The notes under the pieces: model-generated | The model's database searches: none | What the model was told of the DNA's origin: nothing | The model's input: only the letters and a program-made list of their open reading frames with translations | Translations under genes and position numbers: made by a program | Origin: a virus | Strand: one strand, 5' to 3' | IMG/VR virus record: IMGVR_UViG_3300042569_000464 | Location: 1 to 38,394 of that record | Length of the DNA stretch: 38,394 bases | Shown: positions 24,139 through 33,800 of the stretch, piece after piece | How positions within the stretch are numbered: the first letter of the stretch is position 1 | Layout of the letters: every line of letters starts with the position of its first letter

Positions 24139-25032
24139 TTAAGAAATTCTATATTTAACAATTACAATACCTGAACCACCGTTTTTGCCGCCGCTGCCGT
24201 TCCAACCTCCGCCGCCGCCGCCGCCCATGTTAGCTACACCAGTTTCATCTGCTCTACCGGCGCCTTGGCCACCAGTTGCTCTATATCTTTCCATGGTTGC
24301 ACCATATCCATCATTAATTCCAATACCACCACCGCCGCCAACAAATGTAACTGTGTTTCCTTTTATCATAAAATATTGTGCATTGCCACCTTGGCCACCT
24401 ATATCGGAATTGTATGTACTTCCTCTGCCAGCTGCTCCTGAACCGCCGTGTGAATATCCATTGCTGCCTGTTGTGCCGGTTTGAAAACCGTTGCCGCTTA
24501 CCGAATAAATCCTATAGGTTTGTCCGCTTTGTGGATTTGATCCACCAGTCGATGTTACACTTATACCTGTTCCGATAAAAGAAGATGATGCCGCAGTGCC
24601 AATGGTACCAGCTGCTTGACCAGCACCAATTGTTACTGTGTATGTTGCTGCTTCTAAAGTTGCTAGTGCTGAACCCGCAATAGCTACATCTCTAGTAAAA
24701 AGATTTGCATTTTCTGCGCCATAATATTTTACTTGGCCACCAGCACCACCGGTTGTACTCGTATGGCCACCACTACCAGCACCCACAACTAATAATTCAA
24801 TACTATTATTGGATGCACCTAAAGAACTTACTACAAATGAACCACTTGATGTGAATGTATGTACTTTGTAAGTTGCATTATTTGCATCGGTAAATGTGGT
24901 AACTGTACCACCCGTGGCCGTAGGTCCAACTGTGACAGCACCGCCACCACCTCCAGCTGAAGCAACTGGTTGCACATAAGATATAGACCTATTAAAACTT
25001 AATCCACTTAAGGAAGATTTTTTAATTGCCAT
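24139..25032 (-). CDS. Glycine-rich adhesin-like protein (297 aa)
   Basis: The product is 297 residues, beginning MAIKKSSLSGLSFNRSISYV. From about residue 55 it has the family pattern VHTFTSSGSFVVSSLG, ELLVVGAGSGG, repeated Gly-Gly-Ser/Ala segments, and a final GGGGGGGWNGSGG ending GGSGIVIVKYRIS. The same closing motif (GGSGIVVVRYA) occurs in the 1209- and 469-residue proteins, so all three contain one glycine-rich domain type. Such domains may fold as packed polyglycine-II helices, and some T4-like phages use them as receptor-binding tips. This is the short, single-domain member. Its start overlaps the stop of the 109-residue gene by one base (TAATG). A host-binding role is inferred. Confidence 0.78.
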   Translation of the reverse strand: MAIKKSSLSGLSFNRSISYVQPVASAGGGGGAVTVGPTATGGTVTTFTDANNATYKVHTFTSSGSFVVSSLGASNNSIELLVVGAGSGGHTSTTGGAGGQVKYYGAENANLFTRDVAIAGSALATLEAATYTVTIGAGQAAGTIGTAASSSFIGTGISVTSTGGSNPQSGQTYRIYSVSGNGFQTGTTGSNGYSHGGSGAAGRGSTYNSDIGGQGGNAQYFMIKGNTVTFVGGGGGIGINDGYGATMERYRATGGQGAGRADETGVANMGGGGGGGWNGSGGKNGGSGIVIVKYRIS

Positions 25033-25361
25033 TAATAATTCTCCGAACCAAACGCACTGAAGGTAACGTTGCCTGTGTTAGCATAAACAGTAAGAACATC
25101 AGTTGCTGCTAGTGTTAAACCTAATGTCAAAGCAACAGTATCACTTGCACCTAAAACTGTGTCGTATGAAATGTATTGTGAATTGGCCAATGATGCACCA
25201 GCTGGTCTGCAAGCAATTCTAAAACTTGTTGTGTTTGCTGACAAGTTTGCAATTGAAATCGTAGAAATTACTGTACTGTTTGATGCAGGTACTGTGTAAA
25301 GAGTTGTTGCAGTATTTGGTGATGGATTAGATTGACCTAAAATTTTTAAGACCGATGGCAT
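25032..25361 (-). CDS. Small beta-sandwich-like protein (109 aa), paralogue of the 108-aa protein
   Basis: The product is 109 residues, beginning MPSVLKILGQSNPSPNTATT. It shares the layout of the 108-residue protein at 34462-34788: TTLYTVPA with STVISTISIANLS against TTIYTAGA with STTVIGMTIANIL, and LTLAATDVLTVYA against LVMRANDALKVST. Both are beta-strand rich with no catalytic motif and belong to a small protein type I recall near tail-fibre genes in marine phages. They might be fibre-tip or joint proteins. The gene starts three bases after the 89-residue gene and is translationally coupled by TAATG to the glycine-rich gene. Confidence 0.72.
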   Translation of the reverse strand: MPSVLKILGQSNPSPNTATTLYTVPASNSTVISTISIANLSANTTSFRIACRPAGASLANSQYISYDTVLGASDTVALTLGLTLAATDVLTVYANTGNVTFSAFGSENY

Positions 25362-25364
25362 TTG

Positions 25365-25634
25365 TTAAGCTCCCATTAATAAAAACGTGTTTGTATATGT
25401 CAATGCAACGTTTGCAGATGTGAATGCTGCATTAGCTGTTGCATATGAATTGTTGGCTGTATTTGCGGATGACCTTGCAAATGCTTCGGTGACTGATGGT
25501 ATACCACCTACAGTTGTACCATCATGCACGACTACCACACCTTTAGTTGTATCAACAGTAACTTCTCCGGTTGCTCCGGTAAAGATTATGGTTTGTGCAG
25601 TAGTTCCTCGCCTGAATTGTAGTTGTGTAGCCAT
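25365..25634 (-). CDS. Small protein with phage attachment-type N-terminus and a stalk segment (89 aa)
   Basis: The product is 89 residues. The first about 45 residues (LQFRRGTTAQTIIFTG followed by EVTVDTTKGVVVVHDGTT) closely resemble the N-terminal domain of major tropism determinant and other tail-fibre proteins, which is used to join a receptor protein to the virion. It is followed by a short Ala-Asn repeat (ANTANNSYATANAAF) that ends in a hydrophobic tail. It therefore looks like a minimal attachment-plus-stalk piece without its own receptor domain. It could anchor the next proteins or be a remnant of a larger fibre. A candidate late promoter CATAAATA lies 19 bases upstream, so it may head the unit that continues leftward to the 1209-residue gene. 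Confidence 0.75.
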   Translation of the reverse strand: MATQLQFRRGTTAQTIIFTGATGEVTVDTTKGVVVVHDGTTVGGIPSVTEAFARSSANTANNSYATANAAFTSANVALTYTNTFLLMGA

Positions 25635-25653
25635 TTATATTCCTTAATATATG

Positions 25654-25661
25654 TATTTATG
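25654..25661 (-). promoter_or_regulatory. Late promoter-like element upstream of the 89-aa gene (CATAAATA)
   Basis: The minus strand reads CATAAATA, one base off TATAAATA, 19 bases before the 89-residue start and overlapping the 79-residue stop codon. It is the likely start of a long unit through 15659. Confidence 0.5.
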
Positions 25662-25896
25662 TTAGATAACCAGCATCAAGTGGGATTAAACTATCTGGAT
25701 AAAAAACTGATATTGTTGTTTTATTATCCCAAATTCTACCATACTGTTCTAAACCTAGTCCACCAAAAATTTCTTCTGCTACTGAACCCATATCACCTAA
25801 AGGAAATTTAACCTGAGTAAATGTATCAGAACTCGCATAACCCAAATCAACTAATGTCTGGTCTTCTATGTTATATGTTCTAATTTTAGTTGCCAT
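25657..25896 (-). CDS. Unknown small protein (79 aa)
   Basis: The product is 79 residues, beginning MATKIRTYNIEDQTLVDLGY, with FGGLGLEQYGRIWDNKTTIS and a C-terminus PLDAGYLT. There is no membrane segment, signal peptide or known motif. The start MATKIRTYNI resembles the first strand of several neighbouring short tail proteins, but the rest is unassigned. A candidate late promoter AATAAATA lies 15 bases upstream, overlapping the stop of the 1180-residue gene. An AAAGG ribosome site precedes the start. It lies between the LamG-domain protein and the attachment-type 89-residue protein, which suggests a fibre or accessory virion role, by context only. Confidence 0.6.
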   Translation of the reverse strand: MATKIRTYNIEDQTLVDLGYASSDTFTQVKFPLGDMGSVAEEIFGGLGLEQYGRIWDNKTTISVFYPDSLIPLDAGYLT

Positions 25897-25911
25897 TTTT
25901 TAAACCTTTTG

Positions 25912-25919
25912 TATTTATT
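25912..25919 (-). promoter_or_regulatory. Late promoter-like element upstream of the 79-aa gene (AATAAATA)
   Basis: The minus strand reads AATAAATA, one base off TATAAATA, 15 bases upstream of the 79-residue start and overlapping the 1180-residue stop codon. Confidence 0.42.
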
Positions 25920-28900
25920 ACTTGGTTGGTAATGCTGATGGTGGTGTAAAGTTTGCTGTATATCGTGCGTATCCTTTTGTGAATCTTAAATCGTCTATAT
26001 AAGCATTAATATATCTACCACCTTCACCTGAATAAAAATTAGCACCAATATATAATCCATCCATACTTGCCGCAGTGCCGCCGTCTAATGCCGCACTTGA
26101 CGTAGCAGTTGCTTGTATAGTACCATTTACAAACATTCTCCATGTACTACCGGAACGTGTTATGGCTAAATGAACCCATGCACCATTTGTTACATTAGAT
26201 GTGCTAGCCATTAATGGCTGAGTTGCAATATTGTTTACCCAAAAACTATACTTACCTGCAGCACTGGAATGCGGTGCGTGAAATGCCCACTTATTAGCTG
26301 CCCATGTTGTATTATAATTACCCATAATATTTGGATTCCATGCTGCATTTTGTGAAACTGGATAGTACCAAAATTCTATAGTAAAGTCACCCGAACCCAT
26401 AGCATAATTTAAGTTTGGAGGTGAATATAGATAATCACCAGAACCATCAAAATAGATGCTAGCGTTGTTATACTTTTTAACCGCAGTGCTTATTTGTACA
26501 CCACCTAAAGTCTCTATCACATTACTACCGTGTTGGTCAATGATACCTGCATTGGTGAAGTTCAACAATAGACTTGTATTTGCTATTGCTGTTAGTGGTG
26601 CAGCTGGTGGGATGAATCCTGTTGTATATAATGCAGTACCATTAATTATACGATGGTTGGAAATATAACCTATAAATCCACCTCTATTATTAGTACCACC
26701 TGATACAGATGCGTACATACCAATAACCCATCTCGCAGCCGTGAATGATGTACTATCCGTAAAACTAGCGCCTTGAACACCATTTACAAAAATCTTTATA
26801 GTAGAACCACTACGTGAATAAGCAATATGATTCCACACACCAACATTAGCTGGAATAGTTGAAACGGTTGATGTATTTGTTCCTGCATTATAGAAACTAG
26901 GATATGATCCAGTACTATTCACGGAAAGCGTAAGTCGATTATTTTCTGTAGCGTTTGATTGGTCTCTTGTGTCCACCAAACAACTGGCGCCAACTGCATC
27001 TCCGCCAGTCCAACTTGTATTAGTACCATATATCCACATTTCAACTGTGAAATCACCAGTCATATTTACCGATGCACCCGAACCTGCATTAATATAGTCG
27101 CCTGTACCATCAAAGTATGCACTACCACCATGTAAACTTGGAGTATAACTTGCTAAACTCTGTGCGGTGTATCCGAATGGATTATCTATAAAAATATTCT
27201 GTGTTCCTGACACACCTAAACTTCTTGCAGAAGATGAGTTGTCTATTAGTGTAGGATTTTGAAACGTTAATACTTTTGTATTTGTTATATTAGTTAATGG
27301 TGTGCTTGGTGGAGTAAAATTGCTTGTATATACTGCTGTACCATTAACAATTCTAAAGTTTGATAGTTTACCACTAAGATATCTACCCGCACTTTGATTA
27401 CCATAACCAATATCATATGTTAGATTTTGGTTAGAATAGTCTGTACTATTTGCTACTGTGCCTACACTCGTACCATCAAAATATATTGTGATTGTTCCTG
27501 AATTGCGTACCACAGCAACATGGTGCCAAGCGTTATTCAATATAGAAGAAGCACTGACAGTAAGTATACCTGCTTGACCATATTGATATTGAAGAATTAA
27601 ATTACCACTAGCGATAATAAGTGCTAAACCAACACCAGTTTCAGGTGCAATCATTTCCCAACTTGTATCATCTGTTTTTGTCCAAAATTCAACTGTATAG
27701 TTTCCTGATCCAAACAGACTATCAGCTGAAGTACTTGGCACAGTTACATAACTAGAACCATTTAGATATGTACTGTAACTTATTGGTACTGCTTCAGGCA
27801 CACTACCGAATGGATCCAAGGCTTGAACTGAAACATCACCTGCTCTAGTGATTGCAAAACTATTAGGTGAGTTATCAATGAATCTATTTGATTGGCATAT
27901 TAATAAACTTGTATTTGCAATTGCTGTTAGAGGAGTTGTACTTGGTGTGAACGTAGTAGTATAAAGTCCTGTGCCTTTAAGAATCCTTAAATTGCTACAG
28001 TACCCAGCTTGGGAACTAGTACCACCGGCATCATCTGTAAATACTCTGACTTTGGTGCTAGTATAATTATTTCCATCAGTATATGATGATCCAACCTGTG
28101 AACCATTAACAAATAAACGAGTAGTACCTGAATTTCTAGAAAGTGCAATATGATACCAAACATTAGTTGATAGGGTTGAGCCAACTATTTTCGCTCCGCC
28201 GTCTGTGTAATATGTTAGTACATCACTGTTCATATATAGCGTAGGCCTAACTGAAGGATGAGTGCCTCCTCGTTGGTCAATCAAGTTGGGAGTACCACCT
28301 ATCGCAGTTAAGTACGCCCAAAATTCTATTGTAAAATCGCCGGTGCCGTATGTGAATGCTGAACTAGTAGCACTGTCAAGATAATCACCAGTACCATCAA
28401 AGTAATTACTCCAACCAGTAACACTATAAGGACTAAATGTGCCTTGGCTTGTATTACCTACTCTTGTGATAGTGAAATTATTGTTACTTGAGTCTATGAA
28501 TATATTATTGTTTGAACCATTGTTTGCCGAAGTGCCTTCACCATTCAATAACAATGTTGTATTCTTAAAAAATGCGTCACTAGAAACACTAACCACCCAT
28601 GTAAATGTTCTTGTTGCTGTTCTATTTGTATTTGCAGCTGTGGCTGTTATGACACTTATTGTGTTACCAAGAACAGTTGGAGTTCCTGTTACATTAGAAC
28701 CACTTATAGTTACTCCAGTTGGTAATGCATTTGCGGTATATGCAATAGATTGTCCGGCCACACTAGTTGCACTTAGTGTAACATTCGACATTGCTGTGTC
28801 CTGAAACAATGCAGTAACTGTTCCATCAGCAGGTGAACTCCATGTAACAACATCTGGATTGATTGTTATACTAAATGTACGGTCTGTATCCTGATTCTGT

Positions 28901-29460
28901 GCGTCAGTTGCACGAATTGTGAATGTGTATGTTGTTGAACTTGCAGTTGCTTGTGTTGTACCTGATAACAAACCTGTTGAAGTATTCAAAGAACTTCCAG
29001 GTGGCAACGTACCAGAATAAACACTGTATGTTATTGCTGCATCTCCTGTGGCTGTTAATTGTGTACTTAACGCATCAGTTTCATATACTGTCGCTAAACT
29101 TCCAGCAGTGTTACTCCATGCTGGTGTACCACTATAACTAATACCAGGAATAGATATGGCAGTGCCACCATCCGTATTGACAACATACAATGGATATGTA
29201 CCGCCACTATTTGCTGGTGCTGTGAATGTTATAGATGTATTGCTTACTACAGTAACAACACCTGCATATGATCCATCAACTATAACAGATGCACCGGCAA
29301 TAAAACCACTACCAGTCAAAGTGATTGTTTGACCGCCTGCTGTTGTTGCCGCAGTGTCATCTCCAGGATAAGTTATGCTGGTAATTTTTGGAATACTAAC
29401 AGAAGCTAGAGATGCTAACGTTGATGTTTGTATATTGTCTGTTGAAATCTTTAATGTCAT
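25918..29460 (-). CDS. Multi-LamG adhesin-like protein with IPT/TIG and putative-Ig domains (1180 aa)
   Basis: The product is 1180 residues with clear modules. Residues about 22-110 form an IPT/TIG domain (GGQTITLTGSGFIAGASVIV). About 112-205 is a putative-Ig domain (GTLPPGSSLNTSTGLLSGT, FTIRATDAQNQDTDRTFSI), and about 205-297 a second Ig-like segment. Four LamG/concanavalin-like domains follow, starting near residues 353, 563, 780 and 1000, each opening with a strand such as YFDGTGDY, LNGSSYV or IYFDGSGDY and a DFTIEFW-type core, and closing with a [LH]RI[LV][KN]GTAxYT-type strand and a F[TI]PP or FTPS linker. LamG folds often bind glycans, so a polysaccharide-binding adhesin is the best inference. 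No catalytic motif is seen. It is six bases downstream of the 469-residue gene, which shares its TIG/Ig start. Confidence 0.82.
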   Translation of the reverse strand: MTLKISTDNIQTSTLASLASVSIPKITSITYPGDDTAATTAGGQTITLTGSGFIAGASVIVDGSYAGVVTVVSNTSITFTAPANSGGTYPLYVVNTDGGTAISIPGISYSGTPAWSNTAGSLATVYETDALSTQLTATGDAAITYSVYSGTLPPGSSLNTSTGLLSGTTQATASSTTYTFTIRATDAQNQDTDRTFSITINPDVVTWSSPADGTVTALFQDTAMSNVTLSATSVAGQSIAYTANALPTGVTISGSNVTGTPTVLGNTISVITATAANTNRTATRTFTWVVSVSSDAFFKNTTLLLNGEGTSANNGSNNNIFIDSSNNNFTITRVGNTSQGTFSPYSVTGWSNYFDGTGDYLDSATSSAFTYGTGDFTIEFWAYLTAIGGTPNLIDQRGGTHPSVRPTLYMNSDVLTYYTDGGAKIVGSTLSTNVWYHIALSRNSGTTRLFVNGSQVGSSYTDGNNYTSTKVRVFTDDAGGTSSQAGYCSNLRILKGTGLYTTTFTPSTTPLTAIANTSLLICQSNRFIDNSPNSFAITRAGDVSVQALDPFGSVPEAVPISYSTYLNGSSYVTVPSTSADSLFGSGNYTVEFWTKTDDTSWEMIAPETGVGLALIIASGNLILQYQYGQAGILTVSASSILNNAWHHVAVVRNSGTITIYFDGTSVGTVANSTDYSNQNLTYDIGYGNQSAGRYLSGKLSNFRIVNGTAVYTSNFTPPSTPLTNITNTKVLTFQNPTLIDNSSSARSLGVSGTQNIFIDNPFGYTAQSLASYTPSLHGGSAYFDGTGDYINAGSGASVNMTGDFTVEMWIYGTNTSWTGGDAVGASCLVDTRDQSNATENNRLTLSVNSTGSYPSFYNAGTNTSTVSTIPANVGVWNHIAYSRSGSTIKIFVNGVQGASFTDSTSFTAARWVIGMYASVSGGTNNRGGFIGYISNHRIINGTALYTTGFIPPAAPLTAIANTSLLLNFTNAGIIDQHGSNVIETLGGVQISTAVKKYNNASIYFDGSGDYLYSPPNLNYAMGSGDFTIEFWYYPVSQNAAWNPNIMGNYNTTWAANKWAFHAPHSSAAGKYSFWVNNIATQPLMASTSNVTNGAWVHLAITRSGSTWRMFVNGTIQATATSSAALDGGTAASMDGLYIGANFYSGEGGRYINAYIDDLRFTKGYARYTANFTPPSALPTK

Positions 29461-29466
29461 TTTTAA

Positions 29467-30876
29467 TTAAAATGTTATACTACCAGAGGATGTGAATTTG
29501 TAAATTTTGTAACCACCAGTTGTTGTGAATGTTGGCGAACCCGTAACTACTGCATCTGGATATGTATCTGCATATCGTATAACCACAATACCTGAGCCGC
29601 CAGAACCACCAGCTATAACGCCGCCAGAATAACCGCCGCCACCGCCACCACCGCCGGTGTTAATACTTCCCGCTGTACCAGTAAAGGTTTCAGTACTGCC
29701 GCCGCCACGGCCGCCGCCGCCAAGTCCGCCATAACTTAGACCATTAAAACCTCCACCGCCGCCGCCACCTGCATAGTATGTTGATGTGCCAGTAATTGAT
29801 GAAGTAACACCAATACCACCTTTGCCTTGATTGTCACTCGGAGCATTATTGTCATAACCTACAGCACCGGCTCCGCCGCCACCGCCTGCATAGTAATTGG
29901 CGCCGCCATTGAAAGATCCGCCATTATAACCTTGCCGTGGTGGTCCTGCGGTACCTAATCCGCCAGTCGCAACGTTGTTGTCAGCAGTTCCACTACCGCC
30001 GCCACTTCCTCCGTTAGCACCTTGTGCATTTTGGAACGGGGATCTACCACCTGCGCCACCACCAATACCTGTTAATGTTGTTATTCCAGAACCACTAATA
30101 GAACTATTTGCTCCATTAGTAGTTGAACTTGTTGTGGATGTTCCACCTGAACCAATAGTTACGGTGTAAATTACGCCCGAGGAAATAGAAAGGTCATTAG
30201 TTAAGAGTCCGCCAGCACCACCGCCAGCACCATATGCTCCACCAGCACCGCCGCCGGCAACCAACAGATAGTTAATGCTTGTTGGCGAATCCGCAGCAGC
30301 AATTGAGAATGACCTGCTTGCAGTTTGTCCTTCTGCATCTGTGGCTGTGATAGTAAATGTACTTGTGCCTGATGTACTTGGTGTACCAGTTATTGCACCA
30401 TTAGCACTAATTAAATTTAATCCAGAAGGTAAACTTCCACTAGTTAAACTATATGTAATAGTTGAATCGCTTGTTGCACTAACTGATTGTGTGTAGGATG
30501 TTCCAACACCAGCATTAAATAAAGATCCACTTGATGTTACCCATGAAGGTGCAGTACTATATGTTATGCCGTTCGGTTTTATACCTACACTACCATCAGT
30601 GTTATAAACATACAGGTGATATGCACCTAAACTTTTTGCTGGACTAGTAAAAGTTAAACTAGTACTACTTACATAAGTTGTACTGCAAGTATTTGAATCC
30701 ACATAAACTACTGCACCAGAATTGAAACCGGAACCAGTCACAGTCAATGTTTGTCCGCCAGCAGGAACGTCAACAGAAGGAGTTACTGATGTTACCTTAA
30801 CACTAGACGATACACCTGCACTAACGATAACAGGAGTAAATGAGTTTGCTTTTAATGATTTTAAACTTGTTGCCAT
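29467..30876 (-). CDS. IPT/TIG, putative-Ig and glycine-rich adhesin-like protein (469 aa)
   Basis: The product is 469 residues from MATSLKSLKANSFTPVIVSA. I prefer the ATG at 30876 because it overlaps the stop of the previous gene by one base (TAATG). An earlier ATG at 30897 would add only seven residues. Domains are an IPT/TIG domain (about residues 25-105; GGQTLTVTGSGFNSGAVVYV), a putative-Ig domain (about 110-200; SGSLPSGLNLISANGAITGT, FTITATDAEGQTASRSFSI), then a glycine-rich domain (about 201-440) of the same type as in the 1209- and 297-residue proteins, closing GGSGIVVIRYAD, and a short C-terminal strand. It shares its N-terminal half with the 1180-residue protein, but a glycine-rich half replaces the LamG half. 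Confidence 0.8.
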   Translation of the reverse strand: MATSLKSLKANSFTPVIVSAGVSSSVKVTSVTPSVDVPAGGQTLTVTGSGFNSGAVVYVDSNTCSTTYVSSTSLTFTSPAKSLGAYHLYVYNTDGSVGIKPNGITYSTAPSWVTSSGSLFNAGVGTSYTQSVSATSDSTITYSLTSGSLPSGLNLISANGAITGTPSTSGTSTFTITATDAEGQTASRSFSIAAADSPTSINYLLVAGGGAGGAYGAGGGAGGLLTNDLSISSGVIYTVTIGSGGTSTTSSTTNGANSSISGSGITTLTGIGGGAGGRSPFQNAQGANGGSGGGSGTADNNVATGGLGTAGPPRQGYNGGSFNGGANYYAGGGGGAGAVGYDNNAPSDNQGKGGIGVTSSITGTSTYYAGGGGGGGFNGLSYGGLGGGGRGGGSTETFTGTAGSINTGGGGGGGGYSGGVIAGGSGGSGIVVIRYADTYPDAVVTGSPTFTTTGGYKIYKFTSSGSITF

Positions 30877-33800
30877 TATAGTTCCAATACCTTCCAACCA
30901 TATGTAGTGTTACTATAAACTAAGCCAAAACTACTTTGGTCTATGTCTACTAACAAATCACTAGCAATACCTTGAATCTTATGACTGTTTCTTGCAACAG
31001 TTAAATTGTTTGCACTGAATGTTCCAGCCAAATCATTGAAACGAATCGTATCACCTAGTGTTGCACTTGCTGGTAACGTCATTGTTATTGGACCAACTGT
31101 TGTGTCAACAAAATATCCACTGCTTGTAACCATGGTCGTGTTTGCATTTGCAATATACCATGTCATTGATGAACCACTCGAACTAGCTGCAACCAATTCA
31201 CGCACTTGAATATCAACGCCATTAGCTGGCGCAGTAGAAAATACTACGTTAGCTCCAGATACTGTGTAATCTGTAATTGGTCTTTGTAAGATACCATTTT
31301 CAGCAACGAGTAAATTATTTGCAACGACACCTGATGTTACTGTAAAGTTTGTTGCTGTGTTGTTACCAGTATATGTTCTATACACCAGAGTGCCTGAACT
31401 ACTTACTATACTTGTTGCTGCTAAAGTTGTAACTTCAATGTATGCAGTGTTTGGTGGAACAGAATCAAATGTTAAAATGTTTCCTGATAAACTATAGGAA
31501 GTTTTAGGTTGCATTACACCTTGTACAGAAACAAAGATTATATTTTCACTGTCTGGTGTTGTAGACAAAGTGAATGCTGAATTTGAACCATCACCAGTAA
31601 ATGCATCAACATAACCAGTTAATGTTCCACCAGAACCGGTGTTTGCCTTATTGAAGGCTGCGTTTGCTTGTGCTCTAGCCCAAGTGTCTGCACCGCCAGC
31701 AGTATTGGCTGCCGTGAAAGCCGCATTGGCTGTGTTGTATGCGTTGTTGGCTTGATTTCTAACCCACGGATCCGTTGCATTGTTTGCAGCATTAAAGGCT
31801 GCGTTAGCAGTTACAAAGGCACCATTAGCAAATGAAGCACCAGAGTTTGCTTTATCGAAAGCACCATTAGCAAATGATGCTGTGGTATTTTGTGCTGTAT
31901 AGGATGCATTAGCAGTTATAAAAGCTGCATTAGCAAATGAGGCACCAGAGTTTGCCGTTGTGTAAGATGCATTAGCGAAACCAGCCGTTGTATTTTGTGC
32001 GTCATAGGATGAATTGGCTCTTAGAAATGCACCGTTTGCGAATGAGTTAGTTACACCTATTGATGTTGCAATTGTTGTACTAAAGTTTGCATCATTACCT
32101 AATGCAGTTGCCAATTCATTTAATGTATCTAACGTTGTTGGCGCAGAGTTTACAAGATTTGCAATTGCATTACCAACATAAGTTGTTGTTGCATATCCAG
32201 CAGAAGCATGATTGCCCCAAGCATATGCTGCATTGGCTGTTATGAAGGCACCATTAGCAAATGATGCACCAGAATTGGCTGCATTGTATGCTGCGTTTGC
32301 TTGTGTTCTTACCCAAGTATCTGTTGAGTTATTGGCCGCATTAAAGGCAGCATTAGCAGTTATGAAGGCACCATTAGCGAACGATGCGGCTGAGTTGGCA
32401 ACGATAAAGGATGCATTAGCAAACGAAGCACCAGAGTTGGCTGTAACAAAGGCACCATTGGCAAACGAAGCTGCTGAATTGGATGTTACAAAGGCACCGT
32501 TAGCAAAACTACCAGCATTATTGGCTGTATCGTATGCATTATTAGCTTGAGTTCTTACCCAACTATCAGTAGAATTATTGGCTTGTAAGAAGGCCGCATT
32601 AGCGGTTGCATATGCCGAGTTGGCTCTGTTAAATGCAGAATTGGAATTGTCTGTAACTACTGGAACATTACTTAACAATTCACGTACTTGAATTATTGAT
32701 CCGTTTGCGGGAGATTCCACAAAGGTAATAATATTTCCTGTTACACTATAATCTGTCAGTGGATTTTGTGTAATACCATTATCAAAAACAAGTATACTAT
32801 TTGCAGTTGTGTTAGATGAAATTGAAAATGTATTTGTGTTACCATCACCAGTAAAATTTCTGGTTATATAATATAAAGCAGCAGTATTACTAGCTGTAAT
32901 AATTGTGTTGTATGCTAAATTGGCTGTAATAAAAGCCGCATTTGCTTGTGCTCTTGCAAAAGTGTCTGCACCACCACCTGTATTTGCTTGTGCATAGGCT
33001 GCATTAGCATGGCTAAAAGCCAAACTAGATATTGTTACACCGGTATTGGCTTGTGTAAATGCACCATTAGCAAATGAAGCACCAGAGTTTGCAACTTCGT
33101 AACCGGAGTTGGCTCTTAAAAAAGCACCATTAGCAAATGATGCTGCCGCATTGGCTGTTACAAAAGATGCATTAGCAAATGTTGCACCAGAATTGGCTGA
33201 TACAAAAGCTCCGTTAGCGAATGATGCACTAGTATTTGCAACTCCGTAACCAGAATTTGCACGTTCAAAGGCTGCATTAGAAAAGATTGCGGCTGAATTG
33301 GCTGCAACAAATGCACCATTAGCGAATGAACTTGCATTGTTTGCCTGCGTGAAGGCACCATTAGCAAATGATGCTGCCGCATTGGCTGTTACAAAAGCAC
33401 CATTAGCAAAACTAGAACCTGAATTTGCCGTAACATAACTGGAGTTTGCTCTATCAAATGCACCGTTTGCAAATGAACCGGCACTTGTTGCTTTACTATC
33501 AGCTGTATTAGATGTTGTGAATGCTCCGTTAGCAAAACTTGCTGCTGAGTTGGCAGTTACAAAGGCACCATTAGCAAAACTACTAGCGCTATTGGCTGTA
33601 TCGTATGCATTATTAGCCTGACCTCTTACCCAAGTATCTGTTGAATTGTTAGCCTGTGCGTAGGCCGCATTAGCACGGTCAAAGGCTGCATTAGAAAAGA
33701 TTGCAGTAGTGTTTTGTGAAAGATATGATGCATTTGCGGTTACAAAGGACGCATTAGCAAACGATGCTGATGAATTAGCCGTATCAAATGCATTATTAGC

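Noticed and set aside
25365-25634. Possible diversity-generating retroelement because of the tropism-determinant-like N-terminus
   Set aside because: There is no reverse transcriptase, no template/variable repeat pair and no C-type lectin variable domain in the window. Only the anchor domain matches.
30877-30897. Earlier ATG for the 469-residue protein, adding MEGIGTI
   Set aside because: The ATG at 30876 overlaps the previous stop as TAATG, the coupling used repeatedly in this window, and gives a normal MATSLKSLKAN start.
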